Shown here in pieces: positions 1 to 10,229 of a stretch of 64,000 nt of DNA. Numbering within the stretch: the stretch's first letter is position 1; each line of letters begins with the position of its first letter. The position numbers were made by a program, and so were the translations under genes. This DNA is from Anthostomella pinea. Its lineage: Eukaryota > Ascomycota > Sordariomycetes > Xylariales > Xylariaceae. The stretch covers positions 1,240,001-1,304,000 of the forward strand of contig CAUWAG010000012.1 in NCBI GenBank assembly GCA_963556695.1, read 5' to 3'. Under the pieces are notes generated by a model. It was given only the letters and a program-made list of their open reading frames with translations, was not told the DNA's origin and did not search any database.

Positions 1-77
1 GGCAGGTGAATTCTGCTTCGCAGGGTGGCCATCTGCATGAGGTGGCAATGGATCATGGGATTTAGTTGGACAACAGT

Positions 78-168
78 CAGGGAAGATGAAACAGGATCAT
101 GAACAGGGACTGGATCGTGAACAGGAACTGAACCACGGGTTGGAACTGGATCGTGAGCAGGATATAAA
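78..168 (+). repeat. Fragment of foldback-family arm
   Basis: Short repeated phrases of the form 'aactggatcgtgagcagg' occur four times here. The same phrase recurs in the inner arm of the foldback-like repeats at 13.4, 13.6, 21.3, 21.6 and 21.8 kb. Only the inner-arm part is present, so this is a fragment. Nothing coding is seen between it and position 800. Confidence 0.5.
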
Positions 169-808
169 ATGAGCTTGGCGCCCTAGCTTGGTATTTCCTA
201 GCTTCTGATACGTACATAAATGAGTGGTCGTAAGTGAATCATAGCCAGCTATCTCATGCGTGTGTATCACACCATGTCACTGCTTCCTGAACTATCATTC
301 ATAGCCAATCGACAGCATCGAAGACGCGTCATTGAACGGGGCATATCTAGGGCTCCAGACGTCATATATCATTTAATGCCCCACCAAATGGCCAGTTTGA
401 AAGCCTGTATCGGGCGCGTTCAGGATGACACAGGCATTCTGGGAGCCAGCAGAGACTGCCGGCCTATAAGCAGCCGTTTGAACTGTAATTAGCTCCGCTG
501 AAACACAAGTGTGGCGGTTTACGAATCACAAAATGACTCCATTAGGGGCTAAAGTAGACCATTGCGGCAAACGAGCCGGAATGTACCCTTTTCGCCATAA
601 ACAGGTCGAATTGGCTCTTCGCCTGCCCTGAAAGGTTGACAGATCGGGAAGTCTAGATTTAGAGCCCCTCAATATGTCATTTAGTGGACTTTAAGTCCAT
701 TTCTTACGCAATACCTAAGTTAAGGCTTTATAAATAATTATTGCACTTGAAGGCATTACCGTAAGGAGATCGAACCTACGCTACTCTCAAAGAGGATATT
801 CAAGAGAC

Positions 809-1311
809 CTAATGAAAGCTGGTTGACGCAAGGCGCCAGCGAGGAGACTGAATCTCGAGCACGGCTTTTATTGTCGCCTCAGCACTGAAATCTGAAAGTG
901 ATGCTCTCGACTCGATATCTAATAATCCTTTTGTATTCATCTTTTTCGTAAGCGCACCAAGTAAAATTGATAAACATTCGAATGAGCATCCGGCTATACC
1001 ATCGCAGAGGTACAAGAGAAGATTATGGAGACCCGTAAGGATCTGTTCGATGGGATCTCGTCTCTTGCGATCGATAGCTTCTAGAAAGCGGTTAGCCGCA
1101 AGATAATAATAGTTCCTCAAATTACTTAGCAACAATAAGAGCCGGGATTGGGAGTCCCAATGGAAAGCGGTCCTCTGATGACTTTCCAGGGAATTCTCGT
1201 CATAGTTTCGAACAGATCAGCTTGAGAGAACACCCACAATATAAGAAGCCATAGGACAATGTCTCTGCAGTAATCCTGGGGCAGATGCTGCCTTAACTTC
1301 CCGATCCACAT
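809..1311 (-). pseudogene. Decayed fragment of an unrecognised protein
   Basis: Two overlapping minus-strand open stretches (1311 to 1126, then 1123 to 809) read as protein-like sequence, with a hydrophobic part (VLWLLILWVFSQADLF) followed by a more polar part containing NYYYLAANRFLEAIDRKRRD. They are in different frames and the join near 1126-1140 needs a frameshift or a lost intron. The composition resembles a degraded fungal regulatory protein, but no diagnostic motif was found and I do not name a family. It lies in repeat-rich DNA, so decay is the likeliest state. It could also be a chance open stretch. Confidence 0.25.
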
Positions 1312-1498
1312 CTGTCCTACGAATTCGACTACTTCTTAGCATTTGTAGTAATCGACCAGAACGGCGATTTTTGTAAGCAACTCCAGGGACGCCGATCTAG
1401 GGACGCCTCGGTGACGACCATGAATGACATACATCAGAATCGATAAAGCATTAGCATCCCAATCCTCTGCACATATGAAGTGGTCAGAATTTGGCATT

Positions 1499-1614
1499 CT
1501 GTGAGATTTCAAAGCGGTCTGGTATTGAAAGGAAGAAGAAGAAGATCTCTGGGGGAGAAGCCCCCATATGTATGTACAGGTGTGCCATCAGGGTGACCAG
1601 ATATCATAACAATG
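1499..1614 (+). repeat. Dispersed 115-bp repeat, LTR-like, copy 1
   Basis: Begins TGTGAGATTTCAAA and contains a purine-rich block followed by AGATCTCTGGGGGAGAAGCC. A second copy at 16162-16276 is clearly homologous with scattered substitutions and one-base indels. The TGT start and purine block resemble the 5' part of a fungal retrotransposon LTR; that class assignment is inference, since neither a CA terminus nor flanking pol sequence is seen here. Confidence 0.55.
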
Positions 1615-1875
1615 GTGCCAGGATTCTAGTGGCTTGAGCGTGTCGTAAATGCCCTCAAGCTAAGCAGGGCGGCGGCGCTTCGTTGGTCGGGTGTCATGCT
1701 TACCGTCCGTGGTTGGGCGACTGGGGTTCTGTGGATTGCCGGGGATCCCTTTGATCTCGTCGGCATCGCTGTCGTGTGCATTGAAATAACAGTTTTTGCT
1801 ACCAAAGACTTCAAATCTGATGCCGGTATATCATATGCTGTCTATTTCTAGCTAAATGTTTCCTTCTATCACTGT

Positions 1876-2454
1876 TTAAGAATCAATGGACTGATCCTCC
1901 GGGTCATAAAATTGCCACATTATGGTGCTGCCCCAGACGTCCAGTATGAAGAACAAGTAACCATGTAAGTGTATGGCCTGCACAGCTGTCGCTTCCTCAT
2001 CACCTAAACTTAATGCCAGTCCAGGTAAAAACTTGTCTTTACTGATGACCCCTTGGCCAAGCCTCGTGATGCAAGCCGTATTGGCCCGATGCATATCCTC
2101 CGTGTAATATTGGCTGATGTTTAGCTCAATATTGGCGACGTGAAGGAAAATATCTCTTTGTTCTTCGTTTGACCATTTGTACCGGTTCAGGCATTTAAAG
2201 AAGAGATCTTTATGAGGTAAACCGGAGCCATCTATAGCATTCGGATAAATATGCTGCTTGTGTGTCAGGCTTAGAGCCAAGTAGACAGGCTCCTTTGTCT
2301 TATCTATTACGACCCATGGTCTATAATTATCGAGCTTCGCGAGATCGCTGCCACAGAGAAATGGCAGGAAACCGTCAGCCTTTACAGTGTTGCACCATTC
2401 ACTACTCTTAAAGATACTTCCTATCAGATCAAGCTTTCTCAATGAGTTGGCCAT
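1876..2454 (-). CDS. Hypothetical protein, 192 aa
   Basis: An uninterrupted ATG-to-stop frame of 192 residues that I do not recognise. It is mixed in composition, without low-complexity tracts, with the acidic end FYDPEDQSIDS. No signal peptide, clear membrane helix or known catalytic motif is apparent. It lies between decayed sequences in repeat-rich DNA, so it may be an orphan gene, the surviving exon of a broken gene, or chance. The start chosen is the first ATG in the frame (MANSLRKLDL). Confidence 0.35.
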   Translation of the reverse strand: MANSLRKLDLIGSIFKSSEWCNTVKADGFLPFLCGSDLAKLDNYRPWVVIDKTKEPVYLALSLTHKQHIYPNAIDGSGLPHKDLFFKCLNRYKWSNEEQRDIFLHVANIELNISQYYTEDMHRANTACITRLGQGVISKDKFLPGLALSLGDEEATAVQAIHLHGYLFFILDVWGSTIMWQFYDPEDQSIDS

Positions 2455-2459
2455 TCTCA

Positions 2460-3650
2460 GTTCCAGGTGATAGGTTCGCCCCTGACGTATGTTCGCAGCT
2501 GGTCAGAGAAAGGCGGAGGTATGGTGTAAGGTATGATGGTAGAAACGAGGAGTTTAAAGTATTACGGGTAGTAATAGAACACGTTTATAGTTATAAAAGA
2601 AATCAAGGGCCTCGCTTTTTAAAAGATAAATTTTCTTAAAAAGGTCCAGATCAGGATAAGAGTCATATTTAATTCTAAAAGATCAAATTTGGAGCGGCTG
2701 CACAGATGGATTTATAGACGTGCTTTCGACCTTTATTTGGATATGCATTCTCCACGAGTCAAACAATCGTGGGCAGCCGTATGATCGGACGTGGCCAAAA
2801 AATGTAGTCATGAATCCTACAAAGATCGAAATTGGGCACAAGAAGCTCAAAAAGAAAGTGAATTTATCCAGTCTAGCTTTCAAGTTATGTGAAGATGTAA
2901 GGAACACAGCCTTTCGATCGAATAGTAGAGACATAACGATTTGTTTGCGTTCTAAAAGTACTACAGCCTCCAGTGTCTGTGACTACTCACCGACTTGGGT
3001 TGACCGCCGATAGCTCCGACTACCAACCCGCGATCACGAGCGCTCTAGACAAATGAACAGAGGATCATAACCTCCAGGAAGTGACCATTAACGACAAGGT
3101 AGTGGGGCCGAGAACCGGTACAGTGAAACTCTATGGAAAGCCGCTCGCTGAGGAGGTGGCTCTGCTCATCTTCCGATCATCCATATCGGGAGGCCTCAAG
3201 AAGGAGACAAAAAACCCCTGGATTGAAAATTTATCTCCCCGAGGAATGGCCCATTTTGTATTCTCTAACAGACCAACTTGTGTATTTTGCCGACTATACA
3301 TCAACGCTGCCTGGCAAATGGCGTGGTATCTTTTATAATTAGAAGACCGCAAGCCACAAGGTGACTCTGGCACGTACTGAACGTTGAAGCTATTTGGGAG
3401 GATTGGACTGCCTGATAAACATATCGCCGTTTGCACAGATGAGCCTGCATGCTATCCTTACGCCATCCAGCGCCAGCATTTGGCTGGTCACTTTGAAATT
3501 GGTCTACTTGTTAAGTGGCTACAGCAAGTAATCTCGTACTTTGAAGGCAGCATTATCCAAGGCGTGATAACAGATGATAAACTCTCCTCGAATGGTCTGC
3601 TTGACCACAGCCTTGGCATGTCCGCCTAATCGATACCGACAACTACCTCC
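2460..3650. other. Unassigned stretch, short open frames only
   Basis: AT-rich at its left end. On the plus strand 3081-3338 and 3384-3629 are short open frames separated by stops; the second reads protein-like (DKHIAVCTDEPACYPYAIQR). I do not recognise either. No repeat, RNA gene or clear promoter is seen. Confidence 0.3.
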
Positions 3651-3809
3651 ATGGAGGTAAGACTTGCGAAGCAAGCCCACCCATCACCACTTCCAGCACA
3701 GCTGTCCTACCCAACCCAGGCCACCCACGTACCTCTCGCCCAACGAAGAGACTTTTTGTCCAAAGCCTTCAAGATATCCTTTTCGACCCTTAACGTGAGG
3801 CTACAGAGG

Positions 3810-4110
3810 ATGAACGATCCCAACTCCCTCAATCTCCATGGTAAGAAGAAACGCAATAAATTTGGATACCGCCGAATATCTATAGCTTGTGGTAAGTGAC
3901 GACCGTATCCGGCTAACAGGTTGCTTCCTCTGAGAGCCAGCATAGTTGTTAAGGTATCTATAAAGGAAACCGTCAGAAGAGGAAGATCAGATGCCAACCA
4001 CGGAATGAAAACGCGCAGAACCGCTGCGACCAATGCGTCCGACTCAAGAAGGACTGCAACTTTTACCCCATAGAAACCGCCGTCCGTAGCGGTACTGAGG
4101 CCGGGGGCTG
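3810..4110 (+). pseudogene. Zn2Cys6 transcription factor, N-terminal relic
   Basis: The N-terminus of a fungal Zn(II)2Cys6 DNA-binding regulator. Translation from the ATG at 3810 gives a basic leader ending in KFGYRRISIAC. A phase-1 intron 3892-3965 (GTAAGT, inner CTAAC, AAG) follows, then GNRQKRKIRC and, after a linker, RCDQCVRLKKDCNFYP. This is the six-cysteine binuclear cluster of the family, except that the second cysteine (C-x2-C) is Arg: the codon is CGT at 3971-3973 where TGT is expected. Losing a zinc ligand should abolish folding. The frame stays open downstream for about 80 codons, but from about 4100 recognisable sequence (GPSTVGKKLES) lies in another frame, so a frameshift is likely. 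The rest of the regulator is absent because LINE sequence begins near 4260. I treat it as a truncated pseudogene; the family call is strong. Confidence 0.75.
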
Positions 4111-4259
4111 GACCATCCACCGTGGGAAAGAAGCTCGAGTCCGCATCTGCATTCCATCCCTGTTGTTGCGGCGGTATGACCTTTGGGTCATCCATCTGGT
4201 CCTTCAAGAAAAGCTATCTATCGGGGACAGATTATTAAAAAAAATTTGCTCTTCTCCAC

Positions 4260-6800
4260 GAATTTTGCCTATTCTATGCTCCTCTCTCTGAAATATTGTA
4301 AACAAGCTGTTCTAGGCGAGTACCTAGGCAGCAGCTGATTTTTCCCCAGTCTCTTACAAAAGAAAATATGTTGTGCTGTTTTCTTCTCACCACAACTGTA
4401 ATGATCATTCGAGTCTGTATACCCAAAACGTTCATGATATCTGGCAAAGTCGCCATGTCCAGATCTGGCCGCTAGAAGTCTGTGTAAAGTACTCCTCTTA
4501 AAAGATATAAGGTCTCTTTTAGTTACTGTATATGAGTATACTTCTTGATACCTAGGTTCTGATTGGTCTTTTTACCATTGGTTGAACTCTATTCTGCCCT
4601 TTTTTTTGAGGTCTCTTTTGACCCAAGAGATTATAGGAAGGCTTGTTGTGTCTGTTTCTAGCATGGCATCCTTTTTTGTTAGTGTGTCGGCAGCTTCATT
4701 GCCATCAATATCTCTGTGTCCAGAAATCCACTTGACGGTCACTCCAGGAGTGTGTGCTGTGGCAAGTTCTTGAAATCGTAGAAAAATGTTCTGTGATGTC
4801 TCGGGTGGAGTCCTATTGAGCCCATCTACCACTGACGTGTTGTTCAGGCAGACATATAGCTATTTTCTGTGTCTAATTGCCCTGGCTGTTACAAGACCTT
4901 GGAGAGCACCATAGACTTCAGCATCTACTACTTCTGCTTGTAAAAGTCTACCCTTTCCCCGGTATACTTCTTGAGTAGTGTTGTCTTTCCTGATGGTGTA
5001 ACCCCATCCAGTACGGGTTGTACCTTGGTCAACCAATTATGATCTATCTGAGTAGATGACAAGGTCAGTGTTCACATTTCTCTCCTGTAGTCATTGCTTG
5101 AAGAGCTCTATTTCTTTGTCTTTATTTTTGCGGACTGGGGGCTTCTTTCATGATGGCCTGGTAAGTGTTGGTCTCTGGAAGTCAGGGACTAGCTAGAAGC
5201 TTCTTTGTAGCCTTGTTGGATCCTTGCAGGCTTGTATTTGGAGCCTGCCAACAAGTGGGTGTCTCTGGTCTATTCGTCCTAGTCGGAGGCCGTGACGTCG
5301 TCTTATTGACTCTGAAAGAACTCCAGCTGGGGGAATCTGTGATTCAAAATATAGGATATGTCCAGGGTGTGTTTTTCAGACTGGCAAGATAGCCCTGATC
5401 GCCGTTCGTAATACAGCATCTATTGTTCTAAGAAGCCCCTTAATGCGACATGCTGATGTCTCACCTGAGCTCCTGATTTTTTTGATTCCTGGGTACCAGG
5501 TCTCCAGGCCGTGTGTAAGAATAGGAATAACACAAGCTTTCACAGCCCTCCTGGTTGATTTTACTAGGAGTCCCTTGACTGTGTAGCATAGTCCTCGAAG
5601 GTGATTTGTTACCTTACTAGTTTTCTTGGCCCAGTAAGAAACATGAACTTTGAAGTTTAGTTTTCTATCCAGAAGGACACCTAGCCATCGCATGGAATGC
5701 TTATCTGTTTTGTTCATTGTCCCGTGGCAGACTGGAGGGTTGTCTGAGTTCTTTTTTTGCGAGAAGTGCATGATCTCGGTTTTGTCAGGGTCAAACTCAA
5801 TAGCATTATTATGTCCCTATTAATTGAGCAAATAAAGATTTTTAGAAGCCTCTGTAGCTGTTTCTTCAAGGTTCTTTCCAATACAGAGTGTTGCTAGGTC
5901 ATCTGTATATCCAAAGCGTCTTCTTTTCATGCCAAGTCGGGCACAGATTGGCTCTGTATACAGCATGTAGAGGATTGGAGAGACTGGTGAGCCTTGTGGG
6001 AGCCCACAAGTGAGAGCTTTTATATCGGTCACAGTACCTTCAAACCTTGGTCAAGGGCCTGCTCAATATCGTGTATGAGTGCAGCTACCAGGTCAGTGGC
6101 AGAGCGCTTTGGTAGAGCTCCAAAATGTTGTGGAGCTAGAATTCCAAGTTTGACAACAAACCAGGTAATTCTTTTCGCAATGAGTCGTTCTAGGCCCTTG
6201 CCAAGACATGACAGTAGCGATATTGGTCTGTAGGCCCTGGGATTGGAGTAGTCTTTCTTTCCTGGTTTTGGGATCATCACCATCTCAGCTACTTTGAATG
6301 GTTTAGGGTGGTGTCCAATCTGTAGACAGGTCTGAAAAAGGGCTCTGATATGTTCCCTAACGAATGGCTAGCAAGCTTTCAGAATCCGTACTGTGAGGGT
6401 ATCTATTCCCGGGGAGTTGCTCTTTGTCCCTAAAGTGCACCCTTCAGCCTCTTCCAGTCCGACGTGGTATTCAAGGGGGATGTGTGGCTTGGGTTGTATG
6501 ATCTGAGCGGACCAGGGGTCGATGATATCGTTGTCTGAGGTACTTCGTTCAAGCGTGGCTGAGCGTAATGCATTTGCCTTGCTCTCTTGTGACTCGAATA
6601 TTTGGTCTCCTATGATGATTGGAGGGGAACGCAATCCTGCTGATAACTTGTGCCAAGAGACGATTCTGTATAGGTCCTTTGGCTCAGTTGCTGAATTGAT
6701 TAGAGTCTGCCAGTACTCTCTCCTAGCTTTCCGAACCAAGAAGACAGATGATCAATCTCTATACGCTGAAAAAGCAGAGCAAAACAAGAACAACAACAGA
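4260..6800 (-). mobile_element. Degenerate Tad-like LINE (family 1)
   Basis: Read right to left: a pre-RT linker (RREYWQTLINS), an RT fingers region (AYRPISLLSCLGKGLERLIAK), the motif-B region GLPQGSPVSPILYMLY, the catalytic FGYTDD near 5910, an RT thumb, an RNase H domain with IYSDRS near 5050 and WISGHRDIDGNEAADTLTKK near 4700, and a C-terminal region (RSGHGDF ... SCGEKKTAQHIFFC) near 4350. This order is that of Tad/I-type non-LTR retrotransposons. Many stops and frameshifts break it. Between ALDQGLK (about 6035) and TDIKALTCGLPQG (about 6030) some 80 residues are missing, including RT motif A with the first catalytic aspartate. The sequence differs clearly from the 25-29 kb LINE, so it is a second family. 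No poly-A-like tail or target duplication was identified. Confidence 0.85.
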
Positions 6801-7893
6801 ACACACTTGACAGCCTGATTGATCTAAAATCGCTTGTATCTAACACATTGAATGCAAGAAAACCATAGACCCGAAGCAATCGCTTCCAGTGACGTATGCA
6901 AAGGGCGAGCTCTTGTTCAGACTGGTTTGAAATAATAATATTAGTGGCTTAAGCGAAATATTGTCGCCGCGAGGGGCGCACGATTTAAACCCCACAAGTT
7001 CGGTCGTTGACAGCTGGTACCAGATTTTCCTTACCAACAGAATAAATGATTGGATGTGCGGATTCTTGTTTAGAAAACGGGCCCCCCATGGCCTATAACC
7101 GAGTTGTGGGTGGTGGAATTGCTTGTCGATAGCGCTCTCATCGGTGGCAAAGCAAGGCTAACTCATTCACAAGGCTTGTTCCAGGTCACACATATTCTCA
7201 ACAATATGGGCAGACCAAGTGCTTTTTTAAGGCTTTCAGTCCTTCTGATGGGGACCCTGTCCTCCAGGCCACTGACATAGAGTTACGTACACACCTGGCG
7301 ATACAAGATGCTATTGATCACGGACACCTCGCACAAGGGTCGAAAGTCTGTCAGCTCCATGGGATTGTAGTAGATAACGCCGACGATCTCCCCCAGGAAT
7401 CACAGGCCCCACGTAGTTCAACCGCAACATTAAGCACAACAGTTATGATTTCAGAATGGTGGATGGGGGGCAATAGGCGTTGGCAAGGCTGAGGGATCTC
7501 GATCACTGCGGGGCGAGACCCCTCCCTGCCTTAAATCGCGCCTTCCTCTTGAGCCATTTCTTAAAATTTTATAATGCTCCTTTAGCCCTATAATTACTTT
7601 GACATAAAGCAATAGCTCGACCAACTTAATACCCTGGATCTTTAGCTAGAGGACATTTTGTTTTTGTCTTTTCTTAAGCTCGGCCAAAATCCCTCTTTGG
7701 ACTGTGACACGGAAATCGCAACGGGGCGACCTTTTTAAACCTCAGGCGACTGCGCTTACTACTTAAGGATGGCTTCCTGATCACTGCCACCCGGACTGCA
7801 GCAAGAATACAATAGTTTTCGGCAAGAGATCTTAATGGAGCTCCAGTAAGAGATCAAAATATTAGGGACTATAATTTTCCTCACAGTAAACAG
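6801..7893. other. Gene-free repeat-zone DNA
   Basis: I see no supported gene, repeat or RNA here. AT-rich blocks around 7560-7660 and 6920-6960 are consistent with RIP-eroded transposon remnants, but no coding homology can be read. Confidence 0.4.
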
Positions 7894-8175
7894 TCATGGA
7901 AAGAATCCGAACTGGAATCTCGCATGCAACGGGTTGATGCCTTCCTGTTGACGCGACCGGATGACTTCAAAAACTTTCGCAGCAATGTCCACAACATCCT
8001 CGATTGGGGCAAGAACGAGCGTTTGAAGAGCGTCAGACAAGCGTTGGACGTTGTCCTCGAGGAGAATAGGAAGCTTGCGACGATAGCAGCCAAATCCCGT
8101 CCGCCACCCTCGTCTTCGTCATCCATATCAAGCGCGGCGCCGAGCGAGCCGTCTGTCTCGGCCATCGACAGGTGA
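7894..8175 (+). CDS. Fragment of hypothetical protein, alpha-helical then Ser/Pro-rich
   Basis: Open frame giving SWKESELESRMQRVDAFL then a charged helical stretch (NERLKSVRQALDVVLEENRK) and a Ser/Pro-rich tail ending AIDR. It reads as genuine protein sequence (heptad-like leucines, acidic/basic alternation), but I do not recognise the family. The first ATG is 7924; the preceding ten codons are also open. The stop after the Ser-rich tail makes a short product of about 83 residues, so it is more likely an exon or a broken N-terminus than a full gene. Confidence 0.35.
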   Translation, partial: SWKESELESRMQRVDAFLLTRPDDFKNFRSNVHNILDWGKNERLKSVRQALDVVLEENRKLATIAAKSRPPPSSSSSISSAAPSEPSVSAIDR

Positions 8176-8478
8176 AAGCATCGCAAAACTGCCCCGTCAC
8201 GCGCAAGCATTCACGCGTAGCCGAGTGCTCGATCCTTTATAATGGCCAGCTACGGCTTTAACGGCCCTTCTATGACGAGTATGCGCTCGGTTCATTTGCC
8301 GACACATCAACAGCTGGCTTCACGACAGCAGCCTCCATTATTGCTTCCATCACGGACATCCACGGGCCCAACAGCCTTCGTGACAGCGGGCTGAACCACG
8401 CTACTGCCATCTCAGTCCCCTCGTCCGTGTCATCCGCACAACGTCTACTTCTACCTCTGCCGTCTTCGGTAGCAGTGC

Positions 8479-8649
8479 GACAAGAATGGGAGAATACGGG
8501 AGCCGCGGATGAGTATGGGACCTGATGGGCAAGCCAGAACCGCCGGTATCAAGGAGATCGGCCTTATGAATGGCATTAACGTTACGAACCATGATGACGG
8601 TTACAAAAAGACGACTTTGACTAAAGTGCTGTCTGGGGAGGTGAGGTAG
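8479..8649 (+). pseudogene. Possible protein C-terminus, unrecognised
   Basis: A plus-strand open stretch ends with GINVTNHDDGYKKTTLTKVL and a TAG at 8647. It reads as a plausible C-terminal tail, in a frame preceded by a stop (TAG at 8470). It may be a remnant of the same locus as the 7.9-kb fragment. No family is recognised. Confidence 0.2.
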
Positions 8650-9348
8650 TTACGTACTGCTTACGGCTTGCCTTCCGTTTCCAAGTCGGAGTCACCTTGC
8701 CTGTCCCAGGCTCTCTCGAGTGACATGCTGCCCGTGAGTACCTGCCTAGACTACCTAGATAGGTAGGTACATGTATTCATTTGGATCTTTAGGCCAACAA
8801 TGTCCTCCTTGGGTGTCAGGTTTCTCAGGTATGGGCGCGTGCCCGCCAGGTACCCATTTCGCTCGTGGGCACTAGGTGATGTCCGTAGATGGAATTTGTG
8901 ATTTTGAACGCGAAACTATCGGTACGGCTGAGCCTGCAGACGGCGGTTTCGAATGGAACGAAGTACAGATTCCTCTCATTGCGACGTATGCGTCGATCAA
9001 GCGCCAGGATCGTCTTGATTATCAAGCTGCTTATGTGGCATCCGGTGAAGGAGTTATGAAAACAAGGTTGTTCAAGTTGCTAATCGTGCACACAAAGTCG
9101 CCGTCTTGATTAGGCAGATGTCGTGAGAATCGATTGCCAAGCCGGCAGCCGGCAGCCCGCTGTGATATTCTCTTGGCACTGAGGTCTGAGCTTGTGGGCG
9201 GCTAGTGTCGCTAGTAGGCGCTCCACTGATCTGATCCTCCACGCTGGCAACCTTGTATCTTCTACCTCACAGGCTCCAGCGCCCGCATCTTCACATCAAC
9301 ATCTTCCAACTCCACCAACTCCCCCAACACGTCTGATACTGCAGCAAT
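8650..9348. other. Intergenic, no supported gene
   Basis: Contains tandem 'cctagatagGTAGGTA'-like short motifs near 8750 but no supported gene. Open frames at 8876-9109 and 9192-9512 lack recognisable features. Confidence 0.35.
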
Positions 9349-9597
9349 ATGCACCCTCCGATCGAACCCAACAGCGACGACCCTCCATCGGTCGCATCGT
9401 CCTTCAGCGGCCTCGACGTATTTTCAGCAGCGAGCTGTGCCAGCAACGACGAACGTCCGTCAACTTCTGGCTCTGTTCAATCTTTCACGAAAGGGCGGCC
9501 GGACTCCGCTGAGTCTATTCTGCAACGGGTAGACTCGATTGTCAACAGGTCCAGTCCGGCCCCAGAACGTCTCGAGTTTAAATTGCCGCGGAATCAG
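9349..9597 (+). pseudogene. Ser-rich hypothetical N-terminus cut by gypsy fragment
   Basis: From ATG 9349 an open frame of about 83 codons begins MHPPIEPNSDDPPSVASS and continues Ser/Pro/Asp-rich, then changes to SAESILQRVDSIVNRSS and LEFKLPRNQY. Around 9598 the sequence switches to the antisense of a Ty3/gypsy reverse transcriptase, so everything after residue 83 is transposon-derived. The start context and helix-forming segment suggest a real gene N-terminus; the product is unknown. Confidence 0.4.
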
Positions 9598-10010
9598 TAC
9601 GACCCAAAAGGAAGCACTTTGTACTTGTACTGGCCAAAGCGCGTGCGGAAGGTCGTGAGATCCTCAGAGGCTGGATCCATGCGGATTCGGTGAAAAGCCG
9701 CCCTGATTTCCAGCTTGGTGAATAGCTTAGCGCAAGATAGACGTTCCAAAGTTTCGCTGATTAGAGGCAGCGGGTAGCGGTCCTTTTTTGACTGAGCATT
9801 GAGCTCGCGGTAGTTGACACAGAAACGCAAGCCTCCATTCGGCTTTCTACGGGACAGAGCCTTCCGGTGGACCACAGCGTGCCGGATAGGTATTCTAGGC
9901 GGGCTCACGGCACGGTCTACCTTTCTGTCGTCGAGGGGGCAATTGTGCACACGTCCTGATTGTTGTGTGGGCTTCGTCTGCTGCCCTGGTCTGATGCTCA
10001 AGGGTTACAA
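9598..10010 (-). mobile_element. Ty3/gypsy reverse transcriptase fragment
   Basis: Minus-strand frame contains KPNGGLRFCVNYRELNAQSK, DRYPLPLISETLERL, then KLFTKLEIRAAFHRIRMDP and TTFRTRFGQYKYKVLPFG: the conserved start of a Ty3/gypsy RT (motifs 1-3). Motif A normally reads KLD with the first catalytic aspartate; here it is KLE. The frame ends right after LPFG at about 9598, exactly where GLTNAPATFQ-type sequence should follow, so the fragment is cut inside the RT. The catalytic YLDD box, RNase H, integrase and LTRs are absent. Confidence 0.85.
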
Positions 10011-10229
10011 TGAGATTTCCACAGGTTTCACACTTCTGTTGTGACTCCATGGTGACTGTGTGGTGTAATCCAGCGACCAGGTCGCTCTACGTACATCCGC
10101 CTCATCCACAACCATGGAGCGCGTAATAAGATCCGGTAACGGCTCAACTGTTGACGTGCTGGACCCGCGGCAAGCTTGTGAATGACAAACATGTAAATCT
10201 GGATATGTGTCTATTTACGGACAACAAAT

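Noticed and set aside
752..790. Possible tRNA T-arm (GGTTCGATCTCC on the minus strand)
   Set aside because: No matching D arm, anticodon stem or acceptor stem can be formed around it.
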